Shown piece by piece: positions 1-12,500 of a stretch of DNA of 64,000 nt (position 1 is its first letter; every line of letters begins with the position of its first letter). The notes beneath the pieces are model-generated. The model was not told the origin of the DNA. It worked only from the letters and a program-made list of their open reading frames with translations, and searched no databases. This stretch comes from Heterohyrax brucei (taxonomy: Eukaryota; Chordata; Mammalia; Hyracoidea; Procaviidae): assembly GCA_028571685.1 (NCBI GenBank), contig CM053162.1, forward strand, positions 9,862,001-9,926,000, given 5' to 3'. The position numbers were made by a program, and so were the translations under genes.

Positions 1-427
1 GCAGCACCAGTACTTCTGAGAAACATAACATGCTGCAAATTAAAGGACAAAGCGGACGGCATGGTAATCAGACAAGTTACGCCCTCTCTTCTAGCAGGAC
101 ACAGGATGCCAGGGCTTTCCATGTACAGTTGGCTAGTGTCCTATAGCAGGGGCAGCCCAGGCACCATGTCCAGGTGCTCACTGCTTGAGCTATGTCATGG
201 ATGTACTGGTGTGCTTGCTGCCCAGGACCTCACTACCAGGACCATAGCAAACTCATGGGGAGTGCATTGAAATCAGCTAGAAAAAGCTATCCTCTCCTCC
301 AGACAGAAACAGCCCATCGGAAAGCACAGATCTTGGTGACTGGGGTGATTTTCGGATCCTATGCCCCAGCACGCAGGCCCCTTGCACAGTGAACAACCTG
401 CACAGCTGTACCAGAAGCCCTGCTCAC

Positions 428-550
428 CACAGTCCTTCTCATCCGAGCCATCGCTGCAGTCTTCCTTCCCGTCACACTCGGGGTTGCCTTTGTTCACACA
501 GAGCCCATTGTGGCAGCGATACGTGTGTGGGGTACAGGTGATGGTGCTCA
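428..550 (-). CDS. ST14: ST14 exon 15: LDLRa repeat 4
   Basis: The acceptor ends ...gagcag at 551 and the donor gtgagc begins at 427. It encodes the fourth LDL-receptor class A module, residues about 563-603, with six cysteines and the calcium-cage motif [12 protein letters not shown]. The first codon (Val) is split with exon 14. The last base G starts a codon completed in exon 16, outside the window; in relatives this is the Asp of DCGLRS just before the protease activation region. Confidence 0.96.
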
Positions 551-3500
551 CTGCTCGAGGAAGAGGACAAAGGGACAGGGAATCACCTCCTCATCAGCTC
601 CCAGTCACAAGACAAGAAGTCAGAGCCAGAAGCCTCCGGATGGCACCTGAAGACCCAGCTGCCTTAAGCCCTTTACTCAGGCCCACTCCAGTCCGCTAAG
701 CACAGCCTGTCTGTCCACACATGTGCACTGTCCGTGAAAGCCTGTTAAAGGTGTGTCCCCTCCCGGCAGTTCCTCATGCACACTCTTTCTCACCCAGGGT
801 GGTGTCTATTAAACTCGGTGACAGGCTGCACCCGTATCAGGAGGAAAGGCCCTGAAGGAAGTGGCCATGCTACTCCCTCTATCCCCCGTGTCTCCCATGG
901 GGAGTACCAACAGTCACCTGTGTCACACGTGGCCTCATCAGATCCATCCCCACAGTCGTCCTTCCCATCACACTGCTGGCTTAGTGGGAGGCACTTCCCA
1001 TTGCCGCATTTGAAGGTCTGCGCTGGACAGCCTGGGAAGTCCAAGTGCTCAATGGCAGTTGCTCATCCACCCAGCCCCACCCCCTGGGCTGGCTACCCTC
1101 TGAGCATCAGCTGCAAGAAAGCAGTTCTTCCCCGGGGAGAGTCCCAACAAGCACTCACTGCACACCAGCTCATCGCTGTTGTCTCCGCAGTCATTCACAC
1201 TGTCACAGATCCAGAAGAGTGGCTTGCATAACGTGTTCTTGCACTTGAACTGGTGAGTGGTATTGCACACTGGAGAGTGACAGACAGGATCAATCATTAC
1301 CTCAGGCAGTCCTGCAATTGCCTGGGAACCAGGCTCCCATCTGAGAGAGGCATCTGGAATGTCCCTGCTCTACCAGCTGTGGAAGCTGACTCAGTACTTC
1401 TGTTCCAGCAGAAGCAAGATTCCCAAAAAGTAGATGGGGAGAGGCCCCAGGCTAGATTTCTACACAAGGGGCAGATCCATACAACCCAGCAAGGGCTGGT
1501 AGGTAGCAGAGAGATAGAGTCTGGGCCTCCCCGGCCAACTTACCACAGTTTAGCTCGTCACTGAAGTCAGCACAGTCAGCCCAGCCGTCACAGCGTAGGG
1601 TTCTCTGGATGCATCGCCCAGTGTTGCAGGTGAACATGCCAGGGCACGCTGTGGGCACAAGGCAGGCTTGACATCCAGGGCCCCCCTGTCCTTGCCTCTC
1701 ACAGCTGGCTGTGCACCCTGCTCCCTCAACCAACGGCACAGACACACTCAGGACAGAGACAGCCCTTCCCACTTGGCCCCCACAGAGGAAGCTGGAATTG
1801 GTGCCTCAGGGACAGAGTGTCCCAGGCCCAAAAGTATGTCCTCCGGATAAAGAACCCACTTGGCACCTACAGCCACACAGACAGTGCTGATGGGGTGGCT
1901 GCGGACTCCCTGGCTGACAAGACCAGTCTCTGGTGACCAAAACCCCAGCAAAGAGGCCAGCTTGGGTGAGCTCAGCTACTGCTACTGTGTCCACACCTGC
2001 CCGGCCCTCACCCGGCCCAGGTGGCTCCCCTCTAATGTGGGAGCTACACAGCTTGGCAGGCTGGCGTGCTGTACTCCCCAAATGTAAAACTGCCTTACCC
2101 ACTACCTTAATTCTAAGATAGTTTCCATATTTTAACACTTCTGAAATTGGGACATGTCTGATAATCTGAAGTCAAAATGGCGTTTTCATCAAGCACAGGA
2201 CAGAGGCCACTGCCACCACCACTATACAGCCTGGGTGGTGGTGGTACAATTGATCAGCACTTGGCCGCTAATCACAAGGTTGACAGTTCAAACCCACCAG
2301 CCATGCCACAGGAGAAGAGACCTGGCAGTCTGTTCCCATAAGCCTGTGGAGCGGTTCTGCTCTGCTCTACAGGGCTGCTGTGCATCAGACTCCACAGCAC
2401 ACGACAGCAACACAGGTAAGCTTTTTCACTGTTCATCCAATCTGGCTGTGAGCCATGCAGTTTAAATTTGGATTTCTAAGTAAAGATATCTTCCAAAGTT
2501 AAATCTATGATGCAGGGTTGAAACAAAAAATACATTGAAGAATTGCTAGTTACACAGCAGTGTAGTGAAGTTATAGATTTATGATAGATTGTAGATTATG
2601 GACCACAGGTTTTAAGACCTAGAAGTGGTTAATACTGTAACATACATTCCATGGTGAAAACCACTACCCTTCCATTAAATGGCATCAGTCAAAACCTGCC
2701 AGCTGTGGTGAAGCACTTTAACTCTGCCTTACAGGGAAATGAAACTATGGGGGTAACAAAAGAGAATATATAAACCCAAGCCCTGCTATTTTCCAAAATG
2801 TCTCAAAAAATCATGCTACTAATCCTAAAGGTGCTAAAAGGTCCCTAAGACAAGTCTTGATTTAAAGTCACTTGAGGCTGCACCGCAGGGATAACACCAG
2901 AGGGACTCAGGACGTCCATGGCCCGCCGGTCCTCCACTGCAGCCCTAAGGGTCACAGGGAGTAAACGTACCCTCAGGCTTTTCTAATACATGCATTTAAG
3001 CTACGTTTCCCCCCAACAAAAAAAAGCTGCTTCAGCAATATGCAGCTTACATTCTACGGTCTCACAGGAAAGTACAACATTCACAAGAGAGAGAGTTGAT
3101 AGTTCGTCTCGGGTGATTCCTTAAACCAAGGTCTTCTTCCAAGGTCCCTGAGTAACGCCCTCACCCTATTTACTCACGGTCTGTGGAGTCATAGGAGAGG
3201 TACTCTGCCAGGAACCCCGTGTCTGTATAGGACTGGTCTGAGTGGAAGTGGACTGTGATCTTGTTGCTGTTGCCGGTGACGACAAACTGGGACTTCTCTC
3301 CACAGTGCCTGGAAGGGAGGGCACAGCAGTGAGACCCAAGTCTAGAACAGCCTGCCTCCCAGCACCACCCACAGGAGGTGGCCAGGCTGCCCCCACAGCC
3401 CCAGGGTACGCACTTCTCCCCATTGATCTCCACGTAGTCCTTGCTGCAGGTGACTGGCGACACACTGGGCTCCACCAAGTAGAAGAGTTTAAAGCGTATC

Positions 3501-6500
3501 TTCACGTATTTGTCGCTGGGCACCTGAAGGGAGAGTGGAGGCTAGGTCTCTGTTGCTCCTTTCCCTTTTTACTAAGCCCCAGGACGTCACGTGATGGTGC
3601 AGAGAGGGGAACAGAAGGCGGGGATGTGTGACCGTGTAGATGCTGCATTCTCTCCTTTCCCTCCTACTGTCTTGTTTTCTATCTTCCAAGCTGAGTCCAC
3701 ATAGGCAACATGGAACATATCACAGAAATGTTTCAGATTACGTGCTTAGAACTTCTAGATCAGGGACAGAAAACATTACCATATTATGATGGGAGGATAG
3801 AAAGTTCTCCAGATACTACTGGACCTCTGACTGGGATGGTATGAAGGTCAGTCCTATCAGCAACACTATCTTTTCTAGCTGCCATGTGACAAGTGTTTCT
3901 CGGTGTCAGAAACTATGCCTGACATGCACTCTCAGACTTAATCCTCACAGCACCTGCAAGAAACAGGTATCACTACCCTCATTTTGCCAGAAAGTAAACT
4001 GAGGCACAGAGAGGCTAGCAAATCAGCCAAGGTCCCTCAGCCAATAACTGATGATGGAGCCAGGATTTGGACCTGGCCTGCAGCACTGAAGCAAACAAAC
4101 TAAATAATCTCGTCCAAGCCTGTGGAGCTCAGATACAGGCCTCCGGGGCTGCTTGTTAGACCTGTCTCCCTTCTCTCCACGCCTCCTACGTGCCACCCTG
4201 GACTGTCTATCTCTCATAGAAACCCCACAGAACCTACCTCAATGTTCCACGTGCAGTCAATATTTGGTGGGTAGTGGCCCGGATAATAGGGACTGCTAAA
4301 TGTTCCTTGGGTTTGATGTAAGTAATCTCCACAGCCTGAGAAAATAGGGCAGGAGACAGTGTGAGGGTCCAGGTGCTTACATGCTCGCCCAAGCAGGCAA
4401 GTAGAGTGGATTCTTTTCCCCAAGGAAAACAGGCCTGAGGTGAACTCTGTACTCTTCCCATGTGGACCCAATGGGAGGCGTCCTGCAAGCCTGGGTACCT
4501 GGACACTTAACAGCAGATTGTTGAACACCTGACAAGTAGACTCATTGCTATACAGAGGGCTCCTGACTGAGGTGATCAACAAAACGACTGTTGGCTAAGG
4601 GCTCAAATTTCTGTCACCTACCTGAGCCCGTTCTCAGCCACCAAGAGCTGGCCTATGGCCCATGTGCCCAAGTCACCCTTGAAGGCACAAGCCCTCCACC
4701 CTTCCAGCAGATAGTCCTGCCCACCCTGCCCTTCCTTACTGCTCATCTTGGGCAGCTGGAAGAACGTGGCCTCAAAGCCAGGGTGTCGCCGCTCAGTGTT
4801 GGTAATCAGGGTGACGAGAAGAACATTCTGGGAGGAGAGGAAGGTCAGGTTGTAGGAGGGAGGGTACGTGCCACACAGCCTGTGGGGTGGGCAGAGGGAG
4901 TAGGGGTTAGAGAAAGCAGACAGAGTCTGAGCTTCTCACAAGCCCCTCTGCTCCCCACACAGAGGGGCCTAAAGAACAGAGCGGCACAAGGGGCTGCCTC
5001 TGTGTTCTCATCTGTCCCCGTCCCCAACTGGTCCAGGTATCTCCACTTTAACGTGTGAGTCACAGCAGCTCAGTCAGCGGTCACCTACACTACACAAGTA
5101 TGAAACGGCACGGCGTACTGCCTTAACTCCGAGATATTTCCACCTTTTAATGTTTCTGAAATCAAGGTGTGCGTTACAACTGGCGTCAAAATGGAGCTGC
5201 CCGTCATCAGCAGACGACAGAGCTACAGGGGCTGTCGTCACCGCCACTGTGCAGGCCAGCTCGGTCACCTGTCAAAGGGATTTGTTCATCTAGTTGTACT
5301 TCTGCCTGTAAGCTACTCAGCTGAATTGTAACTTAAAAATCAATCACTCAATCAAGAAAAAGCAGGTAGGAAAACTGAATATATAGTATCTTCTATTTTC
5401 AAAAACACATACACACTTACATATTCACCCAAAATATAACCAATGGTTATTTCTAGATAGTGAGATTACTCGTTTTTTTCCTGTCTTCTTTTTACTTTCA
5501 TACAACTAATAAATAAATTGGACAAAGGAAAAGAAAACCTCCACAAAAACAGTGCTTAGGCAGTGGTCCCGGCTGCTAAGCTATGGCAACAGATGGTGCT
5601 TTGGGTCTAAATTTTAACCAATTATTAATCAATTAACACCTCCCCAACTCATTTCCATGCATGGTAGGAGATGGCTCTGGCCCACTGAGCCAAGGGATTC
5701 CGAGAGCTAGCCCCCTAGAGAATCCAGATCTGCACTGAACTGAGCAGGGATGAGCGGCCACCTCAGCAGCCACCCCTCCACAAGGTGGCCTTTCCCTGTG
5801 CATGAGAGAAAACATCTGACTGCGGCTTCCTCATGGCAAGCCTTCCTCATTCTTGCAAAAGCTAAGAAATCCCCTCTGAGATGTTCACCTGGAAGGCACC
5901 TATTCCACGCTGCTTGGAAGCTGTGCGGTGAGCTTTACCATGGCTCATAACCTGTACCCTCCTCTACAGGATGGGAGCAGCAGTATATTGGGGGATTCCT
6001 GATGTGTATGCACTACTCAGATGTAAAGTGGCACCCCAGTATTTCCTATACTGCATTTTACTAAGGATGCATGGCCCCACCAGGAAGACCTCCCACCCCT
6101 TCATACTCACTGGACCACAGCGTGGGGCTCTATGGGGCTCAGGCTGTCATAGACCATAACCAGGTCACTGCCCCTTTCATCACAAGGTGCAAGATCAAAG
6201 CTGCGGAAGGTGAGGCTCAGCACTGAGTCGGCGTCTCCCCGTAGGGCCCACTGGCAGTGGGCATGCTCGGGGTAGGGGCTGTCTGGGAAGCCAGGCGTGG
6301 TGAAGCGAGTCCACTCCCCGCCGCGGGCATGCAGGGCAAAGCTGCAGCTGTCTGTGTGGGAGACAGAGCAGATGGGGGCATGAAGCAGAGCTCGGAGACC
6401 CAATAGATGCCCTCCTAGCTGCCCTGGGGGCTATTTTAGCTGGCTATGAGAAATGAGTAGAGGGTTTTCAGCAGGGTCCAGAAGAGGCAGAGGGATGTGT

Positions 6501-9500
6501 CGATAATCACTGACCATCACCACTGGGATTTCTGGGCCTCTTCACTAAAGGGCCACCATAACCACATCCCCTGCCCCACTCTGGGTCTGCCAGAGGCAGA
6601 GGAAGAAGGCATGTACTTACTGTCCCGGGCTGTCCGCACGGCTCTGGGGTCAGTGGCTGAAGTACCAAAAGAAGAACAAGTATTTATTGACACTACTTTC
6701 TTGATTCCTCCCTAATGGGAGGTGCCCAAATCACCACCTGGACTTCCCAAGTGCTAGCCTCACCTTCTCCCCTCAGTCAGCAGGAAAAGCCAGGACCCTG
6801 CCCCACCCTGTTAAAGGCTGGCCCCTTCCCCGCCACACACTCCTCGCTGCTGTCCGGCCTCCCCAGACTCACGGAAGGCCACCACAGAAGTCAGTACAAC
6901 GGACTGGAGAGCCCGTGCACGAGGTGGCATGGTGACCATGTGCTCCTCTGCCATGGCGTGCTCTGCCTCCTCCACCAGGTGCTGTGGGATGCTGAATTCT
7001 GACCAGTAGTAGGCGATGACGCTGCCTTCACTGGGAAGAGGAGGGACGAAGTTGCCGGGCTCTGGATACAATGCTTCCCTCATACCAGGAGCAGATGGGG
7101 GAGCTCAGGCCGTACACCAACGGGCTCAAGAGACAGCCCCAGCAGAGTTCCTGCCCCCCAGAATTCCACCCCCAGGCAAAGTCCCCACGTCTAGTGGCAG
7201 TTATAGCTGTCAGAATCTCTTTTATTCCCACTAACTTTTTGATTTCCTAAGCAAGATATCTTGCCCTTTGACCCTCTGCTCCATCAGTCTCATTCCCACC
7301 CCTAAGCAGACATATTCTGGAGCCAGCTCAGGTTTAGGACTGGGTTTTGGCTCTACCACTAGATTGGGCATAATGAGTACCACTTTCCTTTGTATCCTAG
7401 TCTGAGAAATGGGAGGCCACTCCCCACATGGTATTCACGAGGATTAAGTTAAATGAGCAAACAAAAAGTACTTTTGAAAACCAGAATGAATTATTAATAC
7501 GTATGTGGAAAAAAGGAAAATGAAAGGACTCAAAGAAGTCTTCTCAGACACCTCAACCCCCTCAAACTCAAGTCTGGAAAAATCACCGAGTTCGGCTTTC
7601 CTGGCAGGCACTGTGCAACTCACATCACCTACATTTGCTGCCACCGCATCCTAGTAACACCACTATCTTTACCCCAACTCAAGGGACAAAACTGCTAAAC
7701 GAGCTAAGCAATTTGCTCACAGGCAGGGCAAGGACTCAGACCTCGCATTTGTCTAGGCTAGGGCCTGACAGCTTCAGCACTCGGCATATTACAAGGCATT
7801 TGTTCCACTCCCCACTTCCCCCTGATCCCATTCCTGGACAGGCCAGAACACCAGGCAACAATCCCCAAACTCCTTTCCTGTTTCCATTCTCCAGACACAG
7901 CCTTCCCCACAGCACCCACCTGAAGGCAGTCACGGTTGACCCCTTATGGTAGGGGCCCAGGGCCGGGATTCCACCATACAACAGCTTCAGCTGAGGGTGG
8001 AGAGAAGGCATATTGCAGGCCAAAACTGGTCAGTAATTCCACCCACCCCCACCATGCCATACCCCCTACTCCTACTTCACAAGCCCCAACCCAGGGACCT
8101 GGGAGGAAAGATGACAAGAGACCAGGTGTCCTTCTTCTGCAAGGGGTGGAGATACTGAGCAAGAGACAAGGCCCAGCCACCAGACTCACCGCTTCCTTCA
8201 CCTTGGTGGCCAAGTGTGCAAACTCGGTGGAGCTGGAGTTCTCATAGGCATCCACAAAGTCTTCATTTTTGATCCTCAGGTGGCCATTGAAGACCTTCTG
8301 GACCCCGACATTCCGGTCTGGGCAGACCAGGGAAAGCAGGCAGTCAGAGCAGTGGAATCGCACGCTGGCCCTCCCACCCCCTGAATCTCCCTCCCAGGAT
8401 GAGGGAATTTTAGGGACAACAAGTAGACTTGCAAACCTATGCCCAGCTTCTCCACTCATCCTCACAGCTTCTAACAGCGAGGAGAGGCGGAGCCCTTAAC
8501 ATTTCCTCCAAAACGCAACCCCTCAGCTAATATTATTCATAAACATTCACTCAGGAGCAGGTAGAACCACAAGGTGTGTCTGGAGCATATCTGCTGAAGG
8601 ACTGGATCCCTCCCCAGAGCCAACTCTCCTGGCCTTACTCACACTGGAAGTGCCACACCAGGACACCAACCACAAGAGAAAGCAGGAGGAAGACAGTGAC
8701 CATGGCTGCCAGCACCACCCAGCACCTCCGGCTCCGCTTCTCCACCTTCTTGGCATTGTTGACTGGCAGGAACTCCACAGCTTCCTCAAAGCCATTCATG
8801 TTCTGAAAAGAAAAACACCCAGGAACTCAGAACCTCCTTCTCCCAGCCCAAATCATAAGAGAGCATTCACATTTTTTTCTAAGTTTGGAGAAAAACACAA
8901 GACATCTGGATGAGAAAAGGGGTTAGTCCTTGTGTACATGAAATGCTCTGCCTGAAGAGATGTAAGCCCCAGTTCATTCTATCAGAGGACATCTAGGCAA
9001 TCCAGCATCTGGGAAGCACCAGGCACGTAATACATGCCAGCCAAGTGCCATCTAGTCGGATCGGATAAGGTCCGTTAAACAAATACTAAATAAAGCTTTC
9101 TGAAAAAGTTAGACACAGAAGTAGACTACGACCCAAGCAATTCCAATTCTAACTATATACCTAAAAGACTTCAAAGCTGGGACTCAAACAGGTATGTGTC
9201 CATCAATATTTATTGTAATACCAGTCACAATTGCCAAAAGGTAACCCAAGTATCCATCAACAGATGAATGAACAAAATGTGGTATAAACAATGGAATGTT
9301 TGTTATTCAGTCATAAAGAGAAAGGAAGTTCTGATACATACTATGATACGCATGAACCCTGAAAACACGTTGCTGAGTGAAATACGCCAGACACAAAGAC
9401 AAATACTGTATAATGCTACTTAGGAACTATATAGACTATGCAAATATATAGAGACTAAAGTTTACAGTGATTATCAAGGGCTCAGGGAAGGAAGGCAGAC

Positions 9501-12500
9501 AGACTCAGTTGCTAAGGGGCACTGAGCTCCTGGTGACAGTGATGGAAAAATTTAGAAACAGCTATAAAAGAATGTTCCCACTCCTGTCACATTTAGGCAC
9601 TTATACCTCTAATTATAGCTTCCCTATTGGTTACGTGGAAACCCTGGGGCACAGTGATTAAGCAGCACATCTGCTAACCAAAAGGCTAACAGTTCAAACC
9701 TGCCAGGTGCTCCTTGGAAACTCTACAGGGCATTTCTACTCCGTTACTCCTTCCTGTAGGGTTGCTCTGAGTTGGAATTGACTCAGCAGCAGCCGGGTTT
9801 GGTTATTGGTTACATTTGTAACGTTATCTAATACCACCCTCACAAACATACATCAGAGGCAACCACTTTAAAATGTTTTCAGGACATTTCTTCTGGAATT
9901 TGTCTTCCAAATAATTCCAGTATCACTATCTCTTGGTTCATCAATTTAAAATACAATTGACTGAAAAGAACTCACTCCATTTACAACAGCAACTAATAGA
10001 ATAAAATACCTAGGAATAAATTTATCCAGGGATATGAAAGATTTACATAACGAAAAGTATAAAACACTGTAGAAAGAGACAAAGAAAGACATAAACAGAT
10101 GGAAAGACATTCCATGCTCAAGGACTGGAAGACTTAATACAGTCATGATATTACTGCTCCCCAGGGTGATCCAGAGATACACAATCCTGATAAAAATTCC
10201 AACAACATTCTGTACAGAAATGGAAAAGCTAATCATCAATTTTACATGGAAAGATGCAGTTCAATTAATCACTTCTGTGTGTGGCTCTTCTAGCCATGGC
10301 CTTGTGACTCCCACCCAGGTTACTGGGTGGGCTGTACAAATAAGGAAATTGTGGCCCATGGAGGAGACGGGTCAGTTTTGCCTTGAAATAGAACCAACTA
10401 AGCAGAGACTAGCAGTGGAGACCGGCAGCAGAGACCCACAGAAGACATGCGGTGGGCTTCCTGGCCCACAGAACGAGAAAGCTGAGTGCCTCTGGGCAGA
10501 GCCTGAGGGCCAGGCAGAGGTTTACGCTGGATTCATGAATCCGGGGCTTGCCAGCCTCTATAACCAGGTGAGCCACTTCTTTTATACGGTTCATGAGTTT
10601 TGTGACACAGTGCAGCAAATGAGGGAACCCACAGACAGAAGGGAGAGTCTTGAGGGGAAAAAGAATAGCTGATGTTAGAGATGATGTGGTGATACAGCTA
10701 CTTAGAAAAGCTAGGCACTTTGGACATCTTTAAGCTCCATCTCAGAGGAATCAGCTTTGTGCTGATCAACACAAAAGAAATTTCTTTAAAAGACAAACAA
10801 AATAACCGTGCTGCTATCAAGTCAATTCTGACTTACAGCAAGAGAATTGTCCTATACAGTTTTTAAAGCAGTAACCTTCACTGCAGCAGACTGCCACATC
10901 TTTCTTCCATGGGATGGCTGGTGGGCTCAAATTCCTGACCTTTCAGTTAGCAGCCAAGCACTTAACCACCAGGGCTCCTTATGGAAAGACAAGAGACTCT
11001 GAATAGCCTAACCAATTCTGAAGAACAAAACAGGAGACCTCACAATTCCCAACTTCAAAATACATCAAACAGCTACAGTAATCAAAACAGGCTAGTGTTA
11101 GTCTAATAACAGACACTTAGGCCGATGAAACAAACTGAAAATCCAGAAATAAATCCAAATATCTATGGTCTATTGATTTTTGACATGTAAGCTAAATTTA
11201 CTGAATAGGGAAAGTACAGTCTCTTCAACAAAGTATGCTGGCAAAACTGAATTTTCATAGGCAGAACAATGAAGCAAAATACTTGTTTCATGCCATAACT
11301 AAAATCTAATTCAAAATGGATCAAGGAACTAAATGTTAAGTTTAAAACCATTAAGTTCTTGAAAGAAAATACAGTCCTACAGCCATGAGTGGTGATTTTT
11401 TTCAGTGACAGACTATCAAACACAATGAATGCATAAGCAGCACAAAACAAAATGTGTAAGTGAGACTTCATAAAAGTTAAATACTATGTTCATCAAAAAA
11501 CTATCAGCACAGTAAAAAGACAACCTATAAACTAGGGGAAAAATCTTCAGGAACAATATAACAAACAAAAAAAACTAAGAAAACCTAAATCTGTTGTTGA
11601 GTTGATTCTGATTCATAGCAACCCTGCAGGACAGAGAACTGCCCCATAGGATTTCCAAAGACAGCTGGCAGATTCAAGCTGTCAGTGTTTTGGTTAGAAG
11701 CAAAATGCTTGACCACTGTGCCGCCAGGGCCCAATTTTACAACAAAAATATACAATCCAATAAAAAAATGGGCAAAGGACATAAACAGACACTTACCAAA
11801 GGCAGGATTTAAATGGCCAACAAATGTGAAAAGATAGACAACCTGATCAGACACCAGAGAAATGCACATCAAAACTACAAAGAAATGCCATTACACTCCC
11901 ACTCGGATGGCTAAAGTGTAGAAAAATGAAAAATAACAAATAGCGGTGAGAATGTGAGGAAACTGGAACCCTATCCATTGCTGGCTAGAAAGCCCTTGAT
12001 GAAGGCAGTGTGGCGATTCCTAAAAAGACTGAAAAGTAGAACTAACATACGACCTAGCAATTCCACTCTTAAATGATGGGAACAGACATACGCACCACTG
12101 TGTTCATTGCACACTATTCACAACAGCAAAAAGATGGAAACAACCCAATCACCCATCAATAGATGAATGGATAAGCAAAATTTGGTACATACATACAACG
12201 GAACACCACTCAGCTGTAAAGAAAAATAAGTTCCTGAAACATCTTACAAACATGGATGAACCCGGAGGACATTATGCTGAATGAAATGTCAATCACACAA
12301 AGACAAGTATTGTATGATCTCATTTTTAAAATGACAATACGTAAATATTAAATACAACCAACTGCCTATCTATTATGATAAACATACATTTTAATGTCCT
12401 TCCTTCCATTTCTTTCCCTTATTTTTCTAATAGTATCGTGTTAATTATCTAGTGCTGCTACAGCAGAAATACTGTAAGTGGATGCCTTTAAAAAAAAAAA

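Larger units (their letters stand above)
9945..12400 (+). mobile_element. Ancient LINE-1 ORF2 remnant, broken by insertions
   Basis: LINE-1 ORF2 pieces in plus orientation are collinear at 9945-10261, 10985-11585 and 11736-12400, from the region before the reverse transcriptase end (AGAATAAAATACCTAGGAAT) to the ORF2 end (ATAGATGAATGGATAAGCAA, GGACATTATGCTGAATGAAA). Interruptions are an unassigned 0.5-kb stretch at 10262-10790 and two minus-strand AfroSINEs. Full of stops and not functional. Confidence 0.85.

Noticed and set aside
1-427. ST14 exon 16 (protease activation region)
   Set aside because: I looked for the conserved CGLR and RVVGG coding text on the minus strand and did not find it; the next exon must be left of the window.
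10145-10672. 175-codon open frame on the plus strand
   Set aside because: It begins in LINE-1 ORF2 sequence and crosses into the unassigned insert; no homology or splice structure.
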